Part shown: piece by piece, positions 7,943 through 15,764 of the stretch
Position numbering within the stretch: position 1 is the first letter of the stretch
How the letters are laid out: each line of letters starts with the position of its first letter
Source of the DNA: Bacteroidales bacterium
GTDB taxonomy: Bacteria > Bacteroidota > Bacteroidia > Bacteroidales > Muribaculaceae
Assembly (NCBI GenBank): GCA_019415705.1
Contig: DXYS01000020.1
Span: forward strand, 1 to 28,937
DNA: 28,937 bases
Reading direction: 5' to 3'
The notes under the pieces: model-generated
What the model saw: only the letters and a program-made list of their open reading frames with translations
Databases searched by the model: none
Told to the model about the DNA's origin: nothing
Made by a program: the position numbers and the translations under genes

Positions 7943-8131
7943 ATGGCAAAGAAAGCAAAAGGTAATCGCGTGCAGGTCATCCTCGAGTGCACCGAACACA
8001 AAGCAAGCGGCATGCCCGGAACATCTCGCTACATTACTACCAAAAACCGTAAAAATACGACAGAGAGACTCGAGCTTAAGAAATACAACCCCATCCTTAA
8101 GCGAGTAACAGTTCACAAAGAAATCAAATAA
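7943..8131 (+). CDS. rpmG: 50S ribosomal protein L33 (bL33)
   Basis: bL33 is a small protein near the E site of the large subunit. The 62-residue product MAKKAKGNRVQVILEC then RYITTKNRKNT and KKYNPILKRVTVHKE matches the family throughout. A single cysteine (C16) remains and the zinc CxxC pairs of some L33 paralogues are absent, so this is a zinc-independent form. It sits 5 bp after rpmB and 11 bp before the DUF4295 gene. Confidence 0.97.
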   Translation: MAKKAKGNRVQVILECTEHKASGMPGTSRYITTKNRKNTTERLELKKYNPILKRVTVHKEIK

Positions 8132-8142
8132 GACACTAAGAT

Positions 8143-8292
8143 ATGGCAAAGAAAACCGTCGCATCGCTCCAGAAAGGCGAAGGCCGCACCTACAGCAAGG
8201 TTATCAAAATGGTCAAATCGCCCAAGACCGGCGCTTATGTCTTCAAAGAAGAAATGGTGCCCAACGACGCAGTGAAAGACGCCCTCAAATAA
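8143..8292 (+). CDS. DUF4295 small ribosomal protein (bL38-type)
   Basis: This 49-residue lysine-rich protein begins MAKKTVASLQKGEG, contains YSKVIKMVKSPKTGAY and ends NDAVKDALK before TAA. It belongs to DUF4295, a family confined to Bacteroidota and encoded directly after rpmG. As I recall, structures of a Flavobacterium ribosome assigned a protein of this kind as bL38; I could not check that here. The ATG lies 11 bp after the rpmG stop, and the terminator at 8343 ends the operon. It is short enough to be missed by gene finders with a 60-residue limit. Confidence 0.9.
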   Translation: MAKKTVASLQKGEGRTYSKVIKMVKSPKTGAYVFKEEMVPNDAVKDALK

Positions 8293-8342
8293 TAGCGCGC
8301 AGCTTCACACAGTCGCACACATCTTATAACAGACAAAATAAA

Positions 8343-8386
8343 CACTCCCGACAGCACAATGCAGCTGCCGGGAGCGCTTGTTTTTT
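8343..8386 (+). terminator. Terminator of the rpmB operon
   Basis: CTCCCGACAGC (8345-8355) pairs with GCTGCCGGGAG (8364-8374) with one mismatch and an eight-base loop, followed by CGCTTGTTTTTT. A classical Rho-independent terminator. Confidence 0.85.
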
Positions 8387-8408
8387 GGGGGCGGCGAAAA
8401 GCAGCCGC

Positions 8409-8444
8409 GATGAGGCCAATGAGCCGAATAGGGCAAATAAGCGA
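8409..8444. repeat. Four degenerate 9-bp tandem units
   Basis: The sequence reads as consecutive nonamers GATGAGGCC, AATGAGCCG, AATAGGGCA and AATAAGCGA. The shared pattern is roughly AATRRGSCN. It lies between the rpmB terminator and the promoter of the penicillin-binding protein gene. Similar nonamer-period intergenic repeats occur in Bacteroidales as I remember them, but I cannot confirm copies elsewhere. Confidence 0.5.
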
Positions 8445-8446
8445 GG

Positions 8447-8466
8447 CTGCGGCGAGTTCGCCGCAG
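8447..8466. repeat. GC-rich inverted repeat next to the nonamer repeats
   Basis: CTGCGGCG and CGCCGCAG form a perfect 8-bp stem with a four-base AGTT loop. No T tract follows on the plus strand, so it is not an ordinary terminator. A second weaker GCGGC/GCCGC pair lies just upstream at about 8391-8408. Confidence 0.55.
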
Positions 8467-8492
8467 AACAGAGGAGGCCGGCGTCGGGGCTC

Positions 8493-8523
8493 TTGCATAT
8501 ATAGATAATTAACAGTAACTTTG
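8493..8523 (+). promoter_or_regulatory. Promoter of the class A PBP gene
   Basis: TTG at 8493-8495, a 20-bp spacer and TAACTTTG at 8516-8523 fit the Bacteroidota promoter consensus exactly. The predicted leader to the ATG at 8585 is about 55 nt. Confidence 0.7.
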
Positions 8524-8584
8524 CAGGCCACGCTCCACTCCTCAGGGCGCGCACTAACAATCACACAAGCATCTGACACATAAT

Positions 8585-10993
8585 ATGCAACAACAAAAAT
8601 ACTCTCCCGTCTCTCCGTCTGACAACAACACTCCGGCGGCCGGCACTCTCAAGCCGCGCACGGCCAAGATAATAAAGTGGATGTGGATAATATTCGGCGC
8701 CTTTGTTGGCCTCGTCTTGCTTTTCTTCATCCTAGCCTACAACGGGTTAGTAGGTTACATGCCGCCGGTCGAGGAACTCAAAAACCCTCAGGACAAATTC
8801 GCCTCTGTGATCTACTCAGCCGACGGCGTCGAAATGGGACGCTACTTCCGTTCGACCGGAAACCGCGTCTATGCCGATTTCGATGAGATATCGCCCGCTG
8901 TCGTCGACGCGCTTATAGCCACCGAAGACTCTCGCTTCAATGAACACTCGGGCATTGATCTGCGCGCCCTGTCGCGCGTGGCAGTCAAAACCCTGCTCAT
9001 GCAACAGAAAAACGCCGGCGGCGGCTCGACCATCACACAACAACTTGCCAAACAGCTTTATACGCCACCGAGCTCAAACATCTTTGCCCGCGCCCTGCAA
9101 AAACCCGTCGAATGGATGATAGCCACCAAGCTCGAGCGCTTCTACTCAAAAGAAGAGATACTCAAGATGTATCTCAATCAGTTTGACTTCCTGTACAATG
9201 CCGTAGGCATAAAATCAGCCGCCAAGGTCTATTTCAACAAAGAAGCCAAAGACCTCAACATACTCGAGGCAGCCACACTCGTCGGCATGGTCAAGAATCC
9301 GTCATACTTCAACCCGGTCCGTCATCCGGAACGCACGCGGGCTCGCCGCAACGTCGTGCTCGAGCAGATGAATAAGGCAGACATGATAACCGACGCCGAA
9401 TTAGAGTCACTCTCGGCAGAGCCCCTGACGCTCGACTTCCACCGGGTCGACCATAAAGAGGGACTTGCACCTTATTTCCGTGAGGAGCTGCGCCGCTATC
9501 TGACCGCAGTAAAGCCTGTCCGAGACAACTACCCCTCATGGGACGGCCAGCGTTTTGTCGACGACTCGATTGCATGGGCGACAAATCCGCTCTATGGCTG
9601 GGTCGAGAAAAATCCTCGTCCCGACGGCACACATTATGACATATATAATGACGGACTGAAAATTTACACAACAATAGACTCGCGCATGCAGACACATGCC
9701 GAAAAAGCCGTCAACGAACACATGCGTTCACTCCAGAAACAATTCTTTGCCGAAAAGAAACGTTCGTCGTCAGCTCCTTACAGCTCCAATCCCGCCGAGC
9801 TGACCGCTGACACACGCAAAAAGCTGATTGACATCGCCATAAACCAGAGCGAACGCAGACGAGTGGCCAAAATTGCCGGCAAAAGCGACGCAGAGATACG
9901 TGCAGAGTTCAACGTGCCGGTCGAGATGACCGTCTTTTCATACGACGGCCCTGTCGACACGGTGATGACTCCGTTAGACTCGATACTCTACACAAAGCAC
10001 TATCTACGCACAGGCTTTATGTCGATGGACCCGCGTACGGGCTTTGTCAAAGCTTATGTCGGTGGTCCTGACTTCCGCTTCTTCCAGTACGACATGGTGT
10101 CGACCGGCCGCCGTCAGGTTGGATCGACTATCAAGCCCTTCCTTTATACATACGCCATGGAGTCAGGCTTCACCCCATGCGACGAATTTCTTAACGAGCA
10201 GCCCACTTACGTCGACGAGAGCGGACGCCCGTGGTCGCCCCGCAACGCGGGCTCGGCCCGCGTGGGCGAGATGGTCGACCTCAGATGGGCGCTCACCAAC
10301 TCAAACAACTGGATATCAGCTCGTCTGATGGCTCAACTAAGCCCGTCAGAATTAGTGAAACGCATGCACAGCTACGGCATAACCAACCAGCTGCCGGCTG
10401 TGATGTCACTTTGCCTCGGCCCGTGTGAAGTCTCGGTCAAGGAAATGGTCACGGCATACAGTGCGTTCGCCAACCGCGGCATGAAAGCCGACCCGATGTT
10501 TGTCACGGCAATCGCCGACGCCAACGGCAACATTATCACCGACTTCACTCCGACGCAGACCGAGGTAATCACCGAGAAAGGTTATTACCGCATACTGTCA
10601 CTGCTGCTCAATGTCGTCGACGGCGGCACGGGCAACCGTCTGCGTCGCGCACCATACAACATTACGGCACAAATGGGCGGCAAGACAGGCACAACCAACT
10701 TCAACGCCGACGGCTGGTTTATGGGCTTTACGCCCGACTTGGTTTCAGGCGTCTGGGTTGGCGGTGACGAACGCTATATTCATTTCAACAACATGGCACA
10801 AGGTCAGGGTGCATCGATGGCACTTCCTATTTACGGCAAATACATGAACGCCGTCTACAACGACCCCAATCTTCACTACAATCAGAACAGCCGCTTCGAA
10901 TTCCCCGCAGGGATGAATTTATGCGATGGTGAATTCTACGGTGAAGTCGAAGAAGAAAGCGCTGAAGAAGCCATCTCCGGAGCGTTTGACTAA
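8585..10993 (+). CDS. Class A penicillin-binding protein 1A (transglycosylase/transpeptidase)
   Basis: This bifunctional inner-membrane enzyme polymerises lipid II into glycan strands and cross-links the stem peptides in the periplasm. The 802-residue protein has a cytoplasmic tail, one membrane anchor (about 31-52), then a GT51 domain with EDSRFNEHSG (catalytic E114) and GGSTITQQLAKQLY (147-159). The transpeptidase domain carries all three active-site motifs: S514-T-I-K517, S573-N-N575 and K700-T-G-T703. The tail is acidic (EVEEESAEEA). It is close to PBP1A/MrcA-type proteins, so an mrcA-like name would be reasonable, but orthology is not proven. It stands alone between its own promoter and a terminator at 11087, directly upstream of the peptidoglycan salvage operon. 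Confidence 0.95.
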   Translation: MQQQKYSPVSPSDNNTPAAGTLKPRTAKIIKWMWIIFGAFVGLVLLFFILAYNGLVGYMPPVEELKNPQDKFASVIYSADGVEMGRYFRSTGNRVYADFDEISPAVVDALIATEDSRFNEHSGIDLRALSRVAVKTLLMQQKNAGGGSTITQQLAKQLYTPPSSNIFARALQKPVEWMIATKLERFYSKEEILKMYLNQFDFLYNAVGIKSAAKVYFNKEAKDLNILEAATLVGMVKNPSYFNPVRHPERTRARRNVVLEQMNKADMITDAELESLSAEPLTLDFHRVDHKEGLAPYFREELRRYLTAVKPVRDNYPSWDGQRFVDDSIAWATNPLYGWVEKNPRPDGTHYDIYNDGLKIYTTIDSRMQTHAEKAVNEHMRSLQKQFFAEKKRSSSAPYSSNPAELTADTRKKLIDIAINQSERRRVAKIAGKSDAEIRAEFNVPVEMTVFSYDGPVDTVMTPLDSILYTKHYLRTGFMSMDPRTGFVKAYVGGPDFRFFQYDMVSTGRRQVGSTIKPFLYTYAMESGFTPCDEFLNEQPTYVDESGRPWSPRNAGSARVGEMVDLRWALTNSNNWISARLMAQLSPSELVKRMHSYGITNQLPAVMSLCLGPCEVSVKEMVTAYSAFANRGMKADPMFVTAIADANGNIITDFTPTQTEVITEKGYYRILSLLLNVVDGGTGNRLRRAPYNITAQMGGKTGTTNFNADGWFMGFTPDLVSGVWVGGDERYIHFNNMAQGQGASMALPIYGKYMNAVYNDPNLHYNQNSRFEFPAGMNLCDGEFYGEVEEESAEEAISGAFD

Positions 10994-11008
10994 GGCTCCA
11001 AGGAGCTG

Positions 11009-11053
11009 ATAACAAGATAGCTGTTATAGTAAAAAAATAGCTGTCTCAGCTAT
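11009..11053. repeat. Paired inverted repeats with a 20-bp-spaced direct repeat
   Basis: ATAACA (11009-11014) pairs with TGTTAT (11022-11027), and ATAGCTG (11037-11043) pairs with CAGCTAT (11047-11053) around a TCT loop. ATAGCTGT occurs twice, at 11017 and 11037, exactly 20 bp apart. The place is just after the PBP stop, before its terminator. Confidence 0.5.
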
Positions 11054-11086
11054 GACATACGCGAGCATAAATATCGCCCTGAAAAT

Positions 11087-11137
11087 AAAACTTTCGTATT
11101 TAAATCTTAAATAAGATTTATTTTACGAAAGTTTTTT
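11087..11137 (+). terminator. Terminator after the PBP gene
   Basis: A long imperfect hairpin: AACTTTCGTA then TAAATCTTA on the left, TAAGATTTA then TACGAAAG on the right, followed by TTTTTT. It separates the PBP gene from the salvage operon. Confidence 0.8.
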
Positions 11138-11169
11138 GCATTTAATGTAGCACAGTTAAAAGTTTATAT

Positions 11170-11177
11170 TAATTTTG
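11170..11177 (+). promoter_or_regulatory. -7 box of the peptidoglycan salvage operon
   Basis: TAATTTTG matches TAnnTTTG and lies 109 bp upstream of the amidase ATG, giving a leader of roughly 100 nt. The -33 element is poor (TG at about 11147), which could mean an activator is needed. No other good box was seen before 11287. Confidence 0.5.
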
Positions 11178-11286
11178 TGCTATAGCCCTGCCTTAAAAGA
11201 CACAAGACTATGCGCCTCAATCACTACAAGACCCGAATATCTTGCAAACCAACTTTTTAAACTAACAGACAACCTATCAAATACAC

Positions 11287-14256
11287 ATGAAATCCTTATT
11301 AAAACAATTAATTGCCGCCATCTCGGCATGTGCTATCGCCACCGGAGCATATGCCGGCGTGCTTGAAGACAACGCTTTGGCCGTACTCAATTCATACAAG
11401 CCCGGCGTTACAGGTATCGGGCCTGTCAAAGTCAAAGAAGTCAGCGTCAATGCAAAGACAAAAACCATCACAGTCAGCTGCAACGAAAATGCGGCATACA
11501 TTCCTTTTGACGCCGCAAGCTTAGAATCACTTAAAACAGATTTACGCAAAGCTTTCGGCTCGAAATATGCGGGATATAAAATCAAAGTGATTGCAGGCGA
11601 CCACAACTTCGAAGAACTTGTGCTCTTTGCCCCCAAGAAACTCACCTCTCCTAAAAAACGCAGTCCGTTTGTGACCTCGCTCAGCCGCAACGCCGCTCCG
11701 CTCGGCTTGGACGGCTCCAACATAGCCATCTGGCAGAGCCACGGCTGGTACTTCGAGCCAAAGCTCAACCGCTGGGAGTGGCAGCGCGCCCGCATCTTCC
11801 AGACCGTCGAAGACCTCTACACTCAAAGCTACGTTATGCCGTTCCTGATGCCCATGCTCGAGAATGCCGGCGCATACGTGATGAGTCCGCGCGAGCGTGA
11901 TACCAACCTTATTGAAATTATTGTCGACAACGACGGAAAATATGCTGTCGACGGCTACGCCGAGACAGGCCGCTGGGACAACGCCGGCATCGAGGCCTTT
12001 GCCTATGAGAAAGCCGAACTCCATAACGGTGACAACCCGTTCCGCGCAGGTACAGCCCGCGTGGCCAAGACTTCAAACAAAAACCAAGCAACAGCCACAT
12101 GGAGCGCTACTATACCGGCCTCCAACTCTTACGCCGTCTACGTCAGCTATCCTACCCTCCCCAAGAGCACAGACCGCGCGCACTACACAGTCCATGCCGC
12201 CGACGGCGACCATGAGTTCACTGTCAACCAGCGCATGGGCGACCGCACATGGGTCTACCTCGGCCACTTCCCGCTGACAGCCTCCGACAGCCCCGAGACT
12301 ATCGTCACTCTGACCAACAAAGGCCGTGAAGGCAGTGTCGTCAGCGCAGATGCAGTCAAAATAGGCGGCGGTTACGGCAATGTAGCACGCATCGTCAAAG
12401 AGCCATTGGACGATATCGACTATCAGTATGTGACAAGCGGATATCCCCGCTTCACCGAGGCCGCACGCTATTTCCTGCAGTGGGCCGGCGCTCCTGACAG
12501 TGTTTTCACTCCGTCTGACTATGTCAACGACTACGGCGACGACTACCGCAGCCGCGGACTGTGGGTAAACTGGCTCACCGGCGGCTCAGAGTCACTGCCC
12601 GACCGCGAAGGTCTCAACATCCCCATTGACCTAAGCTTTGCCTTCCACACCGATGCCGGCACAACTCTCAACGACTCTATCATCGGCACACTCGGCATCT
12701 ACTCGACAGCCGGCGACAAATTAGGCAACGGCGACTCACGTCTCAACTCGCGCGATTTCACCGACCTCGTGATGACAAACATTGTCAACGATGTCCGCCG
12801 TCAGTTCGAGCCAAACTGGACACGCCGCGGCATGTGGGACAAAAGCTATTTCGAAGCCCGCTCTCCCGAGGTACCCGCCATGCTCCTCGAATTCCTCAGC
12901 CACCAAAACTTCGCCGACATGAAATACGGCCTTGACCCCGCCTTCCGTTTCGTCGTGTCACGTGCCATCTACAAAGGCATGCTCGAGTTTATCGCCCACC
13001 GCGACGGTCGCCGCTATGTCGTGCAGCCGCTGCCCGTGCGCGCATTTGCCATTAACGGCGCCGACGGCACATACACCCTCACATGGGCCGAGCGCGTCGA
13101 CAGCCTCGAGTCAACAGCACGCCCCGACTACTACATCGTCGAGTCTATGAACGAGCGCGGCGCTTTCAGCCCCATCGCACGTGTCACCGAGCCCCGCATG
13201 ACCATCAAGGTCAATGACAACAAGATACACGCTTACCGTATCGTCGCCGGCAACGAAGGCGGCGTCAGCTTCCCCTCCGAGGCTCTCGCCCTCTGCGACC
13301 TCGGCAACGGCAAGGCACCCGTGACAATCGTCAACGGCTTCACCCGCGTCAGCGCTCCCGACTGGTTTGAGGCCGGCGACAGCGCCGAAGTGGCCGGTTT
13401 CTATGATATCCGCGACCACGGCGTGCCATATCTCAAGGACATGTCGTTTATCGGCAGCCAGTTTGAGTTCCGCCGCAACATTCCGTGGATGGACGACGAC
13501 GCAGCCGGATTCGGAGCATCGCGCGCCGATTACGAGCAGCAGGTCATCGCCGGCAACACATTTGACTACGTCCTCACTCACGGCGCCTCAATCGCTGCGG
13601 CAGGCCACTCGTTTGTATCGTCGAGCGTCGAGGCTTTCATTGCCTCTGACGAGCGTCCGGCAATCGTCGACCTCATCCTCGGCAAACAGAAGGAGATAGC
13701 CCGCGGCCGCGGTGTTTACGGCACATACTTCAAGACGTTCCCCGCTCCGCTGCAGCAGCGCATCCGCGATTTGAGCGCCGGCGGAACAGACTTCCTCATC
13801 AGCGGCGCCTACGTCGCCACAGACCTATGGGACAATCCTAATTCAGACGCCGAGACCGCAGCCGCCGATCAGGAGTTTGCAAAATCAGTGCTCGGCTACT
13901 GCTGGCGTGTCGGTCAGGCATCGGTCACCGGCGAGGCATATCAGGTGCCGACACGTTTCAAGGCCTTCACAAAGGGCGACTATGAGTTCTCCAACCGTCT
14001 CAACTCAGAGTGCTACGCCGTTGAGTCACCCGACTCGTTCTATCCGTCTGACGACAAAAAAGGCGCAACCTTCATGCGCTACACCGAGAATAACCTCATC
14101 GCAGGCACCGTCTTTGACAACACCGCATACCGCACAGCCGTCATCGGTTTCCCCTTCGAGACAATCGACTCGGCCGAGTCACGCAACTCGCTGATGAAAC
14201 AGGTGCTCGACTTCTTCGACGGCAAAGCCGCACGCAACAACATCAAATGTCAATAA
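11287..14256 (+). CDS. Secreted N-acetylmuramoyl-L-alanine amidase (Amidase_3) with golvesin/xanthan-lyase-type insert
   Basis: The product is exported (signal peptide 1-23, ending AYA before G24) and probably cleaves the MurNAc-L-alanine bond of peptidoglycan. Of 989 residues, the Amidase_3 zinc site appears as H152 (QSHGW), E175 (TVEDLY), H454 (FHTDAG) and catalytic E535 (MLLEFLSH). The two halves of the catalytic domain are separated by a beta-rich insert at about 210-362 that resembles the golvesin C-terminal/xanthan-lyase carbohydrate-binding type. A fibronectin-III-like domain follows (586-671), then about 310 residues that I cannot place. Such proteins are often labelled xanthan lyase in databases; the intact zinc site argues for amidase. 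It heads the operon, 24 bp before the GT2 gene. Whether it is periplasmic or surface-exposed is open, as no lipobox is seen. Confidence 0.82.
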   Translation: MKSLLKQLIAAISACAIATGAYAGVLEDNALAVLNSYKPGVTGIGPVKVKEVSVNAKTKTITVSCNENAAYIPFDAASLESLKTDLRKAFGSKYAGYKIKVIAGDHNFEELVLFAPKKLTSPKKRSPFVTSLSRNAAPLGLDGSNIAIWQSHGWYFEPKLNRWEWQRARIFQTVEDLYTQSYVMPFLMPMLENAGAYVMSPRERDTNLIEIIVDNDGKYAVDGYAETGRWDNAGIEAFAYEKAELHNGDNPFRAGTARVAKTSNKNQATATWSATIPASNSYAVYVSYPTLPKSTDRAHYTVHAADGDHEFTVNQRMGDRTWVYLGHFPLTASDSPETIVTLTNKGREGSVVSADAVKIGGGYGNVARIVKEPLDDIDYQYVTSGYPRFTEAARYFLQWAGAPDSVFTPSDYVNDYGDDYRSRGLWVNWLTGGSESLPDREGLNIPIDLSFAFHTDAGTTLNDSIIGTLGIYSTAGDKLGNGDSRLNSRDFTDLVMTNIVNDVRRQFEPNWTRRGMWDKSYFEARSPEVPAMLLEFLSHQNFADMKYGLDPAFRFVVSRAIYKGMLEFIAHRDGRRYVVQPLPVRAFAINGADGTYTLTWAERVDSLESTARPDYYIVESMNERGAFSPIARVTEPRMTIKVNDNKIHAYRIVAGNEGGVSFPSEALALCDLGNGKAPVTIVNGFTRVSAPDWFEAGDSAEVAGFYDIRDHGVPYLKDMSFIGSQFEFRRNIPWMDDDAAGFGASRADYEQQVIAGNTFDYVLTHGASIAAAGHSFVSSSVEAFIASDERPAIVDLILGKQKEIARGRGVYGTYFKTFPAPLQQRIRDLSAGGTDFLISGAYVATDLWDNPNSDAETAAADQEFAKSVLGYCWRVGQASVTGEAYQVPTRFKAFTKGDYEFSNRLNSECYAVESPDSFYPSDDKKGATFMRYTENNLIAGTVFDNTAYRTAVIGFPFETIDSAESRNSLMKQVLDFFDGKAARNNIKCQ

Positions 14257-14280
14257 CAAACCCACTCCTATACCAAATTT

Positions 14281-15744
14281 ATGAAAGCAACTATTAACTG
14301 TTTCCTCCCCTACGCCGAGGAAAACGAAATGAAAGCGACTGTAGACGGCCTCCGTCAAAACGAAGCTGTAGCCGACATCTATCTGCTCGCCACTGACCCG
14401 CAGGCCAAGGCTGTCGACGGATGCAAGATTATCGCCATCGACGCACTCAACTCGTCAGAAACAATGAAAAAAATAGCAGCACACGCCACAGGCGCCGATT
14501 ATCTGCTGCTCTATACAAAATACAACCGCCTCGTCATGGGCTATCTCGCACTCGACCGTTTCGTGCGCCTCGCCCAAGACTCCAAGGCAGGTATGCTCTA
14601 CGCCGACAGCTATACGGTAGTCGAAGGCAAGAAAGCCAACAAACCGGTCATCGACTATCAGTTCGGCTCGCTCCGCGACGATTTCGACTTCGGCTCGGTG
14701 CTCTTCTTCAACGCCGCCGATTTCTGCAAAGCCGCAGCCGGCATCGATTGTGACTACAAGGCCGCAGGACTCTATGACCTGCGTCTGCGTCTGAGCCGCA
14801 TCGCCCCCATCGTTCACATCAACGAGTATCTCTACAGCGACGTGACGGTCGACAACCGCCGTTCGGGCGAAAAAATCTTTGACTACGTCGACCCCAAAAA
14901 CCGCGGCGTGCAAATCGAGATGGAACAGGCCTGCACCGCACATCTCAAAGAAATCGGAGGTTACCTTAAGCCCGAGTTCACACACATCGAGTTTGACAAA
15001 GGTGACTTCAAGAACGAGGCATCGGTCATCATCCCTGTGCGCAACCGCGTGCGCACTATCCGCGACGCCATCCGCAGCGTGCTTTCTCAGAAGACCGACT
15101 TCCCCTTCAATCTCATTATCATCGACAACCACTCGACCGACGGCACAGGCGAGGCCATCGAGGAGTTTACCTCCGACCCGCGTGTCATCCACATCATCCC
15201 CGAGCGCGACGATCTCGGCATCGGCGGCTGCTGGAATGTCGGTGTCAACCACCCCGAGTGCGGCAAATTCGCCGTACAGTTAGACTCTGACGACGTCTAC
15301 AAAGACGAGAATACTCTCGCCACCATGGTCAAGGCTTTCTATGATCAGAACTGCGCCATGGTTGTCGGCACATACATGCTGACAGACATCGACATGAACA
15401 TGATTCCGCCGGGCGTAATCGACCACAAGGAGTGGACACCCGACAACGGCCGCAACAACGCTCTGCGCATCAACGGTCTCGGCGCTCCCCGTGCCTTCTA
15501 CACTCCGCTTCTGCGCGAAATCCATGTACCCAATACAAGCTACGGTGAGGATTATGCCCTCGGACTGGCCTTCTCGCGCCATCATCAGATCGGCCGTGTA
15601 TATGACGTCGTCTACTATTGCCGCCGCTGGGAAGACAACTCCGACGCTGCGCTCGACATCAACAAGATGAACGCCAACAACCTCTACAAAGACCGTATCC
15701 GCACATGGGAACTCGAGGCCCGCTGTGCCATAAACAAAAAATAA
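14281..15744 (+). CDS. Two-domain glycosyltransferase family 2 protein
   Basis: The 487-residue protein has no signal peptide or membrane helix and should be cytoplasmic. Its C-terminal half (about 240-470) is a canonical GT2 domain: EASVIIPVRNRVRTIRDAI, then LIIIDNHSTDGT, and QLDSDDVY with the DxD-type metal site D335-S-D337-D338. A YGEDYALGL segment supplies the likely catalytic acidic residues. The N-terminal half (1-235) looks like a second, degenerate GT-A fold with MLYADSY and a conserved GSLRDDFDFGS stretch, and lacks an obvious DxD. The gene is 24 bp after the amidase and 20 bp before the DUF4922 gene. Donor and acceptor sugars are unknown; a glycosyltransferase within a degradative operon is odd and unexplained. 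Confidence 0.85.
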   Translation: MKATINCFLPYAEENEMKATVDGLRQNEAVADIYLLATDPQAKAVDGCKIIAIDALNSSETMKKIAAHATGADYLLLYTKYNRLVMGYLALDRFVRLAQDSKAGMLYADSYTVVEGKKANKPVIDYQFGSLRDDFDFGSVLFFNAADFCKAAAGIDCDYKAAGLYDLRLRLSRIAPIVHINEYLYSDVTVDNRRSGEKIFDYVDPKNRGVQIEMEQACTAHLKEIGGYLKPEFTHIEFDKGDFKNEASVIIPVRNRVRTIRDAIRSVLSQKTDFPFNLIIIDNHSTDGTGEAIEEFTSDPRVIHIIPERDDLGIGGCWNVGVNHPECGKFAVQLDSDDVYKDENTLATMVKAFYDQNCAMVVGTYMLTDIDMNMIPPGVIDHKEWTPDNGRNNALRINGLGAPRAFYTPLLREIHVPNTSYGEDYALGLAFSRHHQIGRVYDVVYYCRRWEDNSDAALDINKMNANNLYKDRIRTWELEARCAINKK

Positions 15745-15764
15745 CACAGACCTCAGCAATCCCA

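Noticed and set aside
8235..8579. Minus-strand open frame of 114 codons over the PBP upstream region
   Set aside because: It spans the rpmB terminator, the nonamer repeats and the PBP promoter and overlaps the DUF4295 gene; the LICPIRLIGLI-like stretch is produced by the 9-bp repeats.
14455..15252. Minus-strand open frame of 265 codons inside the GT2 gene
   Set aside because: It is a shadow of the plus-strand gene caused by GC-biased codon positions; the plus-strand frame has clear GT2 motifs.
15618..15764. Upstream extension of the DUF4922 frame
   Set aside because: It overlaps the GT2 gene in another frame and has arginine-rich, shadow-like composition; ATG 15765 gives a normal N-terminus.
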